Positions 33,628-40,825 of a stretch of 64,000 nt of DNA are shown piece by piece. A model generated the notes under the pieces. That model saw only the letters and a list, made by a program, of their open reading frames with translations, was not told the DNA's origin and did no database searches. The number at the start of each line of letters is the position of its first letter. Positions within the stretch are counted from its first letter, which is position 1. The DNA comes from UBA12087 sp964370815. Its GTDB lineage: Bacteria; Chloroflexota; Anaerolineae; Anaerolineales; Villigracilaceae. The translations under genes and the position numbers were made by a program. The stretch spans positions 186,001-250,000 of the forward strand of contig CAYJKQ010000001.1 in assembly GCA_964370815.1 (NCBI GenBank), given 5' to 3'.

Positions 33628-35145
33628 ATGGACTTTATAAGTAATCATATGCTGACAACCATCCTGTTGTTTCCTGTCCTGGCTGCAATAATTATCCTGT
33701 TTCTACCTAAAGAAGATGTGAAGGTCATCCGATGGGCAGCTCTGCTTTCCAGTCTGATACCGTTAGCACTTTCGATTTGGTTATGGATACGGTTTGATGC
33801 GAATGCTACCGGTTTTCAATTTACTGAACAATATCCGTGGTATCAAGCCATTAATTCATCTTTCTTTGTTGGTGTAGATGGTTTGTCATTAACCATGGTG
33901 CTATTGACATCATTATTGACACCTATCTCAATTTTGGCATCCTTTAAGATTGAAGATCGCGTCAAGGCTTTCATGATGCTTTTCTTACTGTTGGAAACAG
34001 GCATGTTGGGAGTATTTCTATCCCTGGATTTGCTGATCTTCTTTGTGTTTTGGGAAATTGGTCTGGTGCCTATGTATTTCCTGATCAATCAATGGGGAAG
34101 CTCAAATCGAAACTACGCCTCGCTCAAATTTATTATTTATACCATGGCAGGATCATTGGGGCTCCTTTTGGCGATCCAGATGATTGGTGTCAGTTTTGGG
34201 ACATACAATTTACCTGATTTATTCAATCTTTGGCCTGTAGCTTCAGAACTTAAGAATATCCCGCTTGGTTTACCAATTGAGACGGTAAAAGCAGTTGCTT
34301 TTTGGGCTTTTGTGATAGCTTTCGCAATTAAAGTACCTGTTTGGCCATTTCATACCTGGTTACCAGATGCCCATACAGAGGCTCCTACTGCTGGCTCTAT
34401 GATCCTGGCAGGTGTTCTTTTGAAACTTGGAGCTTATGGCTTCTTGCGGCTGGTGTTACCGCTCTATCCAGCCCAGTCACAACATTATGCAGATGTGCTG
34501 GCTTTCCTGGCTGTGATGGCTATTGTTTTTGGAGCTTTTTCAGCCTTTGGTCAAACAGATTTTAAGCGTCTCGTAGCATATTCATCGATCAATCATATGG
34601 GTTTTGTTCTATTGGGAATCGCGGCTGCTGCAAAAGCTATTGGGACCTTAAATTCAACAATTGCTCTAAATGGAGCAATATTGCAAATGTTCAATCATGG
34701 GTTGTCAGCGGCTGGGATGTTTTTCCTGGTTGGCGTCGTATATGAACGGACTCATACACGCAATTTGGAAGAGCTGGGTGGATTATTCCCGTTGGTTCCT
34801 GTCTATGGAGGTATCCTTATCTTCGTTTCCATGGCATCACTGGGATTACCAGGTTTGAATGGTTTTATTTCAGAATTCCTGGTTGTCCGAGGAGCTTTCC
34901 CAGTGTTGACTGGTTATACTGCCATCGCAATGATAGGCTTATTATTTACCGGTGCTTACATACTTAAAGGTATCAAGAAAGTGTTACATGGACCTTTAAA
35001 TGAGCGCTGGGTTGGGCACATGACTGATATTAACACCCGGGAAATGATTGTCATGGTACCGCTCATGGTTTTAATCCTAGTCATTGGCATTTGGCCGGCC
35101 TGGATCCTGGAAGTTATCAATAAAGCCGTAACCATGCTGTTTTAA
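33628..35145 (+). CDS. nuoM: NADH-quinone oxidoreductase subunit M, first copy (NuoM1)
   Basis: A 505-residue antiporter-like subunit with 14 helices. Glu in FVFWEIGLVPMYFLI (TM5), Lys in AFAIKVPVWPFHTWLPDAHTEAPTA (TM7, residue about 235) and Lys in AGVLLKLGAYGFLR (TM8) are all present, so it has the complete proton-path set. ATG 33628 is preferred over TTG 33625; GGGAGAGA lies upstream. It directly precedes a diverged second NuoM. Confidence 0.94.
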   Translation: MDFISNHMLTTILLFPVLAAIIILFLPKEDVKVIRWAALLSSLIPLALSIWLWIRFDANATGFQFTEQYPWYQAINSSFFVGVDGLSLTMVLLTSLLTPISILASFKIEDRVKAFMMLFLLLETGMLGVFLSLDLLIFFVFWEIGLVPMYFLINQWGSSNRNYASLKFIIYTMAGSLGLLLAIQMIGVSFGTYNLPDLFNLWPVASELKNIPLGLPIETVKAVAFWAFVIAFAIKVPVWPFHTWLPDAHTEAPTAGSMILAGVLLKLGAYGFLRLVLPLYPAQSQHYADVLAFLAVMAIVFGAFSAFGQTDFKRLVAYSSINHMGFVLLGIAAAAKAIGTLNSTIALNGAILQMFNHGLSAAGMFFLVGVVYERTHTRNLEELGGLFPLVPVYGGILIFVSMASLGLPGLNGFISEFLVVRGAFPVLTGYTAIAMIGLLFTGAYILKGIKKVLHGPLNERWVGHMTDINTREMIVMVPLMVLILVIGIWPAWILEVINKAVTMLF

Positions 35146-35157
35146 TTGAGGTGAACA

Positions 35158-36630
35158 ATGCAATTTCCTATACTGAGTATCATCGTTATTAGCCCATTGG
35201 TAGCGGCTGTTCTGCTTCTGTTGATCAAACCGGAGCGTAAGACAGAGATCAGGGTTGCTGCTCTGGCTACTGCAGTTTTTGAATTGATTCTCTCTGTTTG
35301 GGTTTATTTCTCTTATGACAAAATCGCAGCAGGTTACCAGTTCATAGAAAAACACAATTGGATGCCTTCGCTGGGGATCGGTTACCATGTGGGTGTGGAT
35401 GGATTGAGCGCTCCGTTGGTACTTCTTACTGGCATTGTAATGGTCACAGGTGTTTTAATTTCGTGGGGGATCGAAGACAGACCGCGTGAGTTCTTTTCCT
35501 TCTTATTCATCCTAGCTAGCGGTGTTTTTGGTGTATTTGTTGCGCTGGACCTTTTCCAATTATTCTTCTTCTATGAAATTGCTGTATTCCCGATGTACCT
35601 CCTTATTGCTATATGGGGTTGGATCAAAACCCGTGAATATGCAGCTATGAAACTCACACTTTACCTGTTCATAGGTTCAGTTGTCTCCTTGGTTGGTGCA
35701 CTGGCCATGTACTGGAAAAGTGGAGCTAATACTTTTGATATGTTGGTTTTACAGCAGGTTAATTTTCCAGCTGAATTTCAAATACTTTGGTTCCCGTTTG
35801 TATTCCTGGGTTTTGCAGTTTTGGGAGGTATTTTCCCTTTTCACAACTGGTCACCGGATGGTCACGTTGCTGCTCCAACTGCTGTATCCATGTTTCATGC
35901 AGGCGTATTGATGAAATTAGGCGCATTTGCGGCACTCAGGGTTGGTATTATGCTTTTACCACTTGGTGCTAGGCATTGGGCTGGGTGGATCATGGGATTG
36001 GCTCTAGTCAACATAGTTTATGGCGCTTTTATTGCCATGGTTCAAACTGACTTGAAATATGTTATTGGTTTTTCCTCCGTCTCGCATATGGGATTGGTAA
36101 TGCTAGGTTTTTCAACATTGAATGAGCAAGGCATGATCGGTGCCGGAGTACAGATGTTCTCACACGGTATAATGACGGCTCTACTTTTTGCTGCTGTAGG
36201 GATGGTTTATGATCGGGCGCATACACGGGAGATTTCAAAACTTGGGGGCATGGTAAAACCACTGCCATGGGTTGCTTTGGCTTTTATTGTAGCCGGATTG
36301 GTATCTATGGGAATGCCTGGTTTTTCAGGTTTCGTTGCCGAATTCCCCATATTTATGGGAGCCTGGCAGGTGAATCCATGGGTTGCCATAATTGCATCGA
36401 TCTCAATTATTATCACTGCTTCGTATATCATGTTGGTTATTCGAAGAACTTTCTTCGGAGAAGTACCCGCTGAATTGGAAGGTCATATAGGACCAGTTAC
36501 CCCATTGGATAAAGTCGCACTTGTTTTCCTGAGTTTGATTATGATTATTATTGGAATATTTCCATCAATAATGGTCCCCTGGGTGCAAAGCGGCGTTCAA
36601 AACGTTTTAAATCTCCTGGGAGGTGCATAA
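35158..36630 (+). CDS. nuoM: NADH-quinone oxidoreductase subunit M, second copy (NuoM2)
   Basis: A 490-residue NuoM-family protein, clearly paralogous to the preceding gene but well diverged. Glu is kept in FFFYEIAVFPMYLLI, and HNWSPDGHVAAPTAVSM and the TM8 Lys (GVLMKLGAFAALR) are kept. The TM7 Lys of NuoM1 aligns with Leu 222 in GFAVLGGIFPFH. The extra copy together with the enlarged NuoL helix fits the '2M' type of complex I with four antiporter-like subunits. Its pumping competence is open because of the lost lysine. GAGGTG precedes ATG, and the stop is immediately followed by the nuoN start. Confidence 0.92.
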   Translation: MQFPILSIIVISPLVAAVLLLLIKPERKTEIRVAALATAVFELILSVWVYFSYDKIAAGYQFIEKHNWMPSLGIGYHVGVDGLSAPLVLLTGIVMVTGVLISWGIEDRPREFFSFLFILASGVFGVFVALDLFQLFFFYEIAVFPMYLLIAIWGWIKTREYAAMKLTLYLFIGSVVSLVGALAMYWKSGANTFDMLVLQQVNFPAEFQILWFPFVFLGFAVLGGIFPFHNWSPDGHVAAPTAVSMFHAGVLMKLGAFAALRVGIMLLPLGARHWAGWIMGLALVNIVYGAFIAMVQTDLKYVIGFSSVSHMGLVMLGFSTLNEQGMIGAGVQMFSHGIMTALLFAAVGMVYDRAHTREISKLGGMVKPLPWVALAFIVAGLVSMGMPGFSGFVAEFPIFMGAWQVNPWVAIIASISIIITASYIMLVIRRTFFGEVPAELEGHIGPVTPLDKVALVFLSLIMIIIGIFPSIMVPWVQSGVQNVLNLLGGA

Positions 36631-38067
36631 GTGTCCGGGAATATGATGGCAATTTTACCTGAGGTCCTTTTACTGGTTCTTGGCTTATTAATCCTTATAA
36701 TTGATCCTTTTTGGAAGGAAGCTGACCGGAGAGTTAACCTGGGTTGGATGACTACCGGTGGACTTGCAATAGTAGCTGTAGTTAGTATTCTGATCGCCCG
36801 TCCAGGGGATGCCCAACTTGCTTTTGGAGGCATGATCCGCTTTGACTGGTTAGGGTTCTCCTTCAAAATGTTCTTTATTTTTTGTGCAGCCATAACGGCC
36901 ATGTTTTTGATGGATATCGAGCATGTTGGTCGTCGTGCTGAAGCATATTTACTTTTGATCGCAGCAACAATCGGTATGACCTTGATGGCATCCTCAGCTG
37001 ACCTGGTGATGCTATATCTTTCTATCGAAACTACCTCAATTCCGCTTTATGTCCTGGCAGGATTCTTAAAAGATGATGACCATTCTGTGGAAGCTGGTTT
37101 TAAATACCTGTTGTTCGGGGCATTAACATCCGCAATTTTGTTATATGGCTTCAGCTTATTGTATGGCTTTACCGGGGAAACAAGCTTATTTGCACTTGCC
37201 AGCCAATTTGCAACATTCAATCCTTTAACTTTTGGTGTCCTAATACTAGTCCTGATAGGATTAGCTTTTAAAATATCTTTGGTTCCCTTCCACTTTTGGG
37301 CACCTGATGTTTATGAAGGTGCGCCTACACCAATTGCTGGTTTTTTATCGACTGCTTCCAAAGCAGCGGGTTTCGTGGTTATTCTGCGTTTTTTTGTGAT
37401 TGTTTTTCCAGGGATCGCTGCAAATTGGACACTTATTTTGGCTGTCCTGGCAACATTGACCATGACCGTTGGAAATTTGTTGGCAATTGCCCAGAAGAAC
37501 ATTAAGCGAATGCTTGCTTATTCGTCAATTGCGCATGCAGGTTATGCCATGATAGGTGTAGTTGCATTTTCAAAACTAGGTGTAACCGGGACAGCTTTTT
37601 ACTTGATCGCCTATATATTAACCAATTTGGCTGCTTTTGGCGCAGTAGCAGTGGTGGGACGTGAAACCGGTTCAGATGAGATGAAGGCATATTATGGTCT
37701 GCATCGTCGGGCACCGGGTTTGGCATTGGTTTTACTGGTTGCATTCCTGTCACTTGCAGGGATGCCACCATTTGGTGGTTTTGTTGCAAAAGTCTTTGTG
37801 TTCAGCGCTGCCATTGAACAAGGCTGGATCTGGCTTGCAGTTGTGGGTATTCTGAACTCGATCATAGGTGTTTACTATTACCTCACAGTATTAAAGTATG
37901 TATATTTGTATCGAATGGAAGGGGAAGAAGAGGAAAAGCACTCGATTCTATTATCCCGCCCATATGCTATCGCTTTAACAGTTCTTTCAATAGGAATATT
38001 ATTGATCGGTGCTTTCTTTGGTCCATGGTATGAAATTGCCAATAGTGCGGCAATTAACTTATTCTAA
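36631..38067 (+). CDS. nuoN: NADH-quinone oxidoreductase subunit N (NuoN)
   Basis: A 478-residue antiporter-like subunit, third of the canonical pumps. Glu in LYLSIETTSIPLYVLAGF, the TM7 Lys in AFKISLVPFHFWAPDVYEGAPTP and KNIKRMLAYSSIAHAGY are conserved. It starts at GTG directly after the nuoM2 stop (TAAGTG), so translation is coupled. A consensus promoter for the ATP synthase genes lies just after its stop, so the two clusters are separate transcription units or only partly linked. Confidence 0.94.
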   Translation: MSGNMMAILPEVLLLVLGLLILIIDPFWKEADRRVNLGWMTTGGLAIVAVVSILIARPGDAQLAFGGMIRFDWLGFSFKMFFIFCAAITAMFLMDIEHVGRRAEAYLLLIAATIGMTLMASSADLVMLYLSIETTSIPLYVLAGFLKDDDHSVEAGFKYLLFGALTSAILLYGFSLLYGFTGETSLFALASQFATFNPLTFGVLILVLIGLAFKISLVPFHFWAPDVYEGAPTPIAGFLSTASKAAGFVVILRFFVIVFPGIAANWTLILAVLATLTMTVGNLLAIAQKNIKRMLAYSSIAHAGYAMIGVVAFSKLGVTGTAFYLIAYILTNLAAFGAVAVVGRETGSDEMKAYYGLHRRAPGLALVLLVAFLSLAGMPPFGGFVAKVFVFSAAIEQGWIWLAVVGILNSIIGVYYYLTVLKYVYLYRMEGEEEEKHSILLSRPYAIALTVLSIGILLIGAFFGPWYEIANSAAINLF

Positions 38068-38097
38068 TTGACGAACCTTAAACCGCTATGATATAAT
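38068..38097 (+). promoter_or_regulatory. Promoter of the F0 gene cluster
   Basis: TTGACG (38068-38073), an 18-base spacer and TATAAT (38092-38097). ATG 38106 follows after eight bases, again a leaderless geometry. Confidence 0.75.
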
Positions 38098-38105
38098 CCG
38101 CAACC

Positions 38106-38411
38106 ATGAAAGCGGACGATAATGATCAAAAAAATAACCGGCAACGGGTACTTAACTTGACTTTGGCAGGTGTAGCTGGGTTATCTGGTTTCATAACTTT
38201 ACTGATCGTCTTGCTGGCCATGTTTGCTGGAATTTGGCTGGATAATAAGTTTGATACAAATCATAAGTTCACAATTGGTTTAATTCTTGGCAGTGTTCCA
38301 CTTACACTTATCATAATGTTTTATTTTGTAAGATCTGCAACATCAAGAATTAAACTCACAACAATAAATAAACCTTTTGAGGAGGAAGTCAATAGTGGAA
38401 AAACCCCCTAA
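38106..38411 (+). CDS. AtpI/AtpZ-like ATP synthase accessory protein
   Basis: A 101-residue protein with two hydrophobic helices: VLNLTLAGVAGLSGFITLLIVLLAMFAG, a polar turn with WLDNKFDT, and IGLILGSVPLTLIIMFYFV. This is the layout of the AtpI/AtpZ (ATPase_gene1) family that heads atp operons and assists F0 assembly, possibly with Mg or Ca transport. It stands in the expected place before atpB and overlaps it by 17 bases. No Shine-Dalgarno site is seen; the start sits eight bases after the -10 box. Confidence 0.8.
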   Translation: MKADDNDQKNNRQRVLNLTLAGVAGLSGFITLLIVLLAMFAGIWLDNKFDTNHKFTIGLILGSVPLTLIIMFYFVRSATSRIKLTTINKPFEEEVNSGKTP

Positions 38412-39471
38412 GAAGAAATGGTGGCGTTGGGGTGTAAATCGCTGGTTTATCCTGCTATTAATTATTGGTAGTGTGGTAACGGCATATACACTTGGAATTA
38501 AACCTGTACAACCTCATATTCAACTTCCAGCAGAAAAATTATCCTGTACTCCTATTTTAGAACTGCCAGCTCCTTTAGGAGACAATCCTCCGGCGCATTG
38601 TCTGGTTGAAGGTGGAGTTGGGCATGCAACCACAACACCTGTGACAGGCTTGTACTTGACGAACACATTGGTAGCCATGTTAATTGTAGATGCCATTCTA
38701 TTACTGCTCGGGTTTGGTTATTATCGATTTTCAAGAACCGGATCATTGATCCCTAAAGGATTTTCGGGAGGATTGGAAGCCTTATTGGAAGTCATCTACA
38801 ATTTAACCCAGACTACAGCAGGAAAGTGGACAAAAGTAGTATTTCCCTGGTTTGCAACAATAACCTTACTGGTGTTGACAGCCAACTGGATGTCATTGAT
38901 CCCTGGCGTGGATAGTATCGGCATTTTAGAGAAAGCAGAACATGGGTATAGCCTTCAGAAAATATTAGGGTTGACCACAATTGTTAATACTCCAGCTGGG
39001 GAAGTCGTTCATGCTGGAGAAGGATTCACGATCGTGCCTTTTGTACGTGTTTTATCGACTGACTTGAACTTTACCGTCGCACTGGCACTTATTGCGGTGA
39101 TTATGGTTCAGGTGATAGGAATTAGGGCTCAAGGGAGGGCTTATTTTACAAAATTCTGGAATACCAAAACACTCTTTAGCAAACCTATGTTTGGTGTAAT
39201 TGATTTTGGAGTAGGTCTTCTTGAATTGGTTTCTGAAATTTCAAAAATTCTCTCATTTGCCTTCCGGTTGTTCGGAAATGTATTTGCCGGCGCAGTCCTC
39301 TTATTTGTGATTGGAACACTTGTCCCGGTATTTGCGCAAACAGGGTTTTTGATGCTTGAATTCTTCGTTGGTATGATCCAGGCTATTGTGTTTGGTATGC
39401 TGACAATGACTTTCATGGCTCAGGCAACTCAAGGTCATGGTGGCGATCACAAGGAAGAGGCTCACGCATAA
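38395..39471 (+). CDS. atpB: ATP synthase F0 subunit a
   Basis: About 358 residues, longer than the usual 240-290. The essential Arg is in ILSFAFRLFGNVFAGAVLL and the final helix has VGMIQAIVFGMLTMTFMAQAT. The N-terminal part holds one membrane helix and a periplasmic segment of about 60 residues with two Cys. A long loop (GIDSIGILEKAEHGYSL type) before the conserved core accounts for further length. GTG 38395 is chosen over TTG 38377 because GAGGAGG lies nine bases upstream. It forms the proton half-channels against the c ring. Confidence 0.93.
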   Translation: MEKPPKKKWWRWGVNRWFILLLIIGSVVTAYTLGIKPVQPHIQLPAEKLSCTPILELPAPLGDNPPAHCLVEGGVGHATTTPVTGLYLTNTLVAMLIVDAILLLLGFGYYRFSRTGSLIPKGFSGGLEALLEVIYNLTQTTAGKWTKVVFPWFATITLLVLTANWMSLIPGVDSIGILEKAEHGYSLQKILGLTTIVNTPAGEVVHAGEGFTIVPFVRVLSTDLNFTVALALIAVIMVQVIGIRAQGRAYFTKFWNTKTLFSKPMFGVIDFGVGLLELVSEISKILSFAFRLFGNVFAGAVLLFVIGTLVPVFAQTGFLMLEFFVGMIQAIVFGMLTMTFMAQATQGHGGDHKEEAHA

Positions 39472-39486
39472 TTATTTGTAGGTCTT

Positions 39487-39537
39487 CGGGTGGAGACACC
39501 CGGGTAAAACACACTATTAAAGTGGCGGTTCCCCGCC
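39487..39537 (+). promoter_or_regulatory. Two GC-rich hairpins in the atpB-atpE gap
   Basis: CGGGTG-GAGA-CACCCG (39487-39502, with a GNRA-type loop) and GGCGG-TTCC-CCGCC (39524-39537), in an otherwise AT-rich 93-bp gap. Such elements may stabilise the mRNA or raise translation of the c subunit, which is needed in many copies. Confidence 0.5.
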
Positions 39538-39564
39538 CGAAACTAATATGGAGGTTGATTAACT

Positions 39565-39804
39565 ATGGATTTCGAAGCTGCTCAAATTCTTGGTAAGTTA
39601 ATTGGTGCTGGTCTCGCAATGATCGGAGCAATCGGTGCAGGGGCAGGTATTGGTATTGTAACAAGTGGTGCTGTTCAGGCAATGGGACGCAACCCTGATG
39701 CAACAGGGACAATCCAAACTAATATGATATTGGGGATCGCATTCGCAGAGGCTGTGGCTATTTATTGTTTGGTTGTGGCTCTCCTGATTCTATTTGTTTT
39801 TTAA
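39565..39804 (+). CDS. atpE: ATP synthase F0 subunit c
   Basis: A 79-residue hairpin of two helices: IGAIGAGAGIGIVTSGAVQAMGRNPDA and the second helix with the ion-carrying Glu in GIAFAEAVAIY. Sodium-type c subunits have Gln in the first helix (GxGxGQG) and Ser after the Glu. Here these positions are Ile and Ala, so the ring is predicted to carry protons. A GGAGG site precedes ATG. Confidence 0.95.
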   Translation: MDFEAAQILGKLIGAGLAMIGAIGAGAGIGIVTSGAVQAMGRNPDATGTIQTNMILGIAFAEAVAIYCLVVALLILFVF

Positions 39805-39826
39805 ACTATAACAGGAGGATAGTACA

Positions 39827-40564
39827 TTGGAAAAATTAGGCTTAAACCTAGGTTATATTCTTGTCCAGATATTCAACTTTCTGGCTTTGTTTGTGGTTTT
39901 ACGAGCATGGGTCTATAAACCTTTGATAACTATGTTGGAAAAACGTCGCTCGACCATCGCTCAGGGTTTGGAAGATGCACGTATCGCTGAAGAAGCCCGT
40001 GCGAATGCAGAAATTGATGCAACAAAAATAACAGTTGAAGCTCAAACCAAAGCAACACAAATTGTAAATGAAGCTATGGAACGTGCTGAGAAAGTTGTTG
40101 TGGAGATTAAAACAGAAGCAGAACACGAGATAATTAAAGAGCGTGCTGCAACGATGGTCGAATTTGAAGATGAACGCGGTCGTATGCTGGGCGATTTACG
40201 CGGACAGGTTGCTGCACTGGCGATTGCTGCTGCTCAAAAACTTGTTGGCGAGGCTTTAGATGAAAAACGTCAGCATGCTCTTTTGGCTGAATTCTTCTCA
40301 GGTGTTAAAGAAGGCAAAGTTGTGGTCCTTGAGGATCAACCATTAAAAGGTGCTTCCGCTGAAGTAATAAGCGCTCTCCCATTAACTTCCGATGAACAAG
40401 TTATTGTTAAGAAAGAGATATTGGCGAAAATGGGTTCAAAAAGTGAAGTCTCATTTAAGATCGATCCTTCCATTCTAGGTGGTTTGGTTGTTCGGGTAGG
40501 CGATAAAGTGCTCGATGGCTCAGTTGCTGGAAAATTGGATGGTTTACGCCAGAATCTTCAATAA
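39827..40564 (+). CDS. atpF: ATP synthase b subunit fused to the C-terminal domain of delta
   Basis: A 245-residue protein starting at TTG with CAGGAGG upstream. Residues 1-30 form the membrane helix (GYILVQIFNFLALFVVLRAWVY) and about 30-155 the charged stalk helix of subunit b. From about 160 the sequence becomes the delta/OSCP C-terminal domain: VISALPLTSDEQVIVKKEI, then a KIDPSILGGLVVRVGDKVLDG block like the end of delta. The delta N-terminal domain that normally binds the alpha subunits is missing. It is the last atp gene here: alpha, beta, gamma and epsilon do not follow, and a terminator comes next. Confidence 0.9.
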   Translation: MEKLGLNLGYILVQIFNFLALFVVLRAWVYKPLITMLEKRRSTIAQGLEDARIAEEARANAEIDATKITVEAQTKATQIVNEAMERAEKVVVEIKTEAEHEIIKERAATMVEFEDERGRMLGDLRGQVAALAIAAAQKLVGEALDEKRQHALLAEFFSGVKEGKVVVLEDQPLKGASAEVISALPLTSDEQVIVKKEILAKMGSKSEVSFKIDPSILGGLVVRVGDKVLDGSVAGKLDGLRQNLQ

Positions 40565-40579
40565 TCTACATTAAAGGGC

Positions 40580-40618
40580 ATAAGAGGGTTTTGTCTGATT
40601 CAAACAAAACCCTCTTAT
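40580..40618 (+). terminator. Terminator of the F0 gene cluster
   Basis: A perfect 15-bp stem ATAAGAGGGTTTTGT / ACAAAACCCTCTTAT with a 9-base loop, 15 bp after the atpF stop, followed by AATTTAATT. Confidence 0.8.
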
Positions 40619-40788
40619 AATTTAATTAGATCTGTGAAGTCTATCGATATTGAGATTCGGACTTATTTCTTACCCACAAGGAAGATAGTATCTTGAAAGA
40701 GAAAAATGAACCAAGTTTCGTATAGGATTTGGTCCTAATTGCACCAATCAAAGATTAAAGAATGCAGTTGCTGGAAGAGAAAAGGATG

Positions 40789-40817
40789 TTTACGCATTTA
40801 GCTGGAAGTGAGATAAT
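40789..40817 (+). promoter_or_regulatory. murE promoter
   Basis: TTTACG (40789-40794), a 17-base spacer and GATAAT (40812-40817). ATG 40826 follows after eight bases. Nothing else is seen between the atpF terminator and this site. Confidence 0.55.
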
Positions 40818-40825
40818 TAGTGTCA

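Noticed and set aside
33628..36630. Two NuoM genes as an assembly duplication
   Set aside because: The two proteins differ throughout (for example Lys versus Leu in TM7) and flank different junctions, so they are genuine old paralogues.
37502..37789. Minus-strand 95-codon frame within nuoN
   Set aside because: It is a shadow of the nuoN reading frame; there is no promoter or start site and it is composed of antisense to conserved membrane helices.
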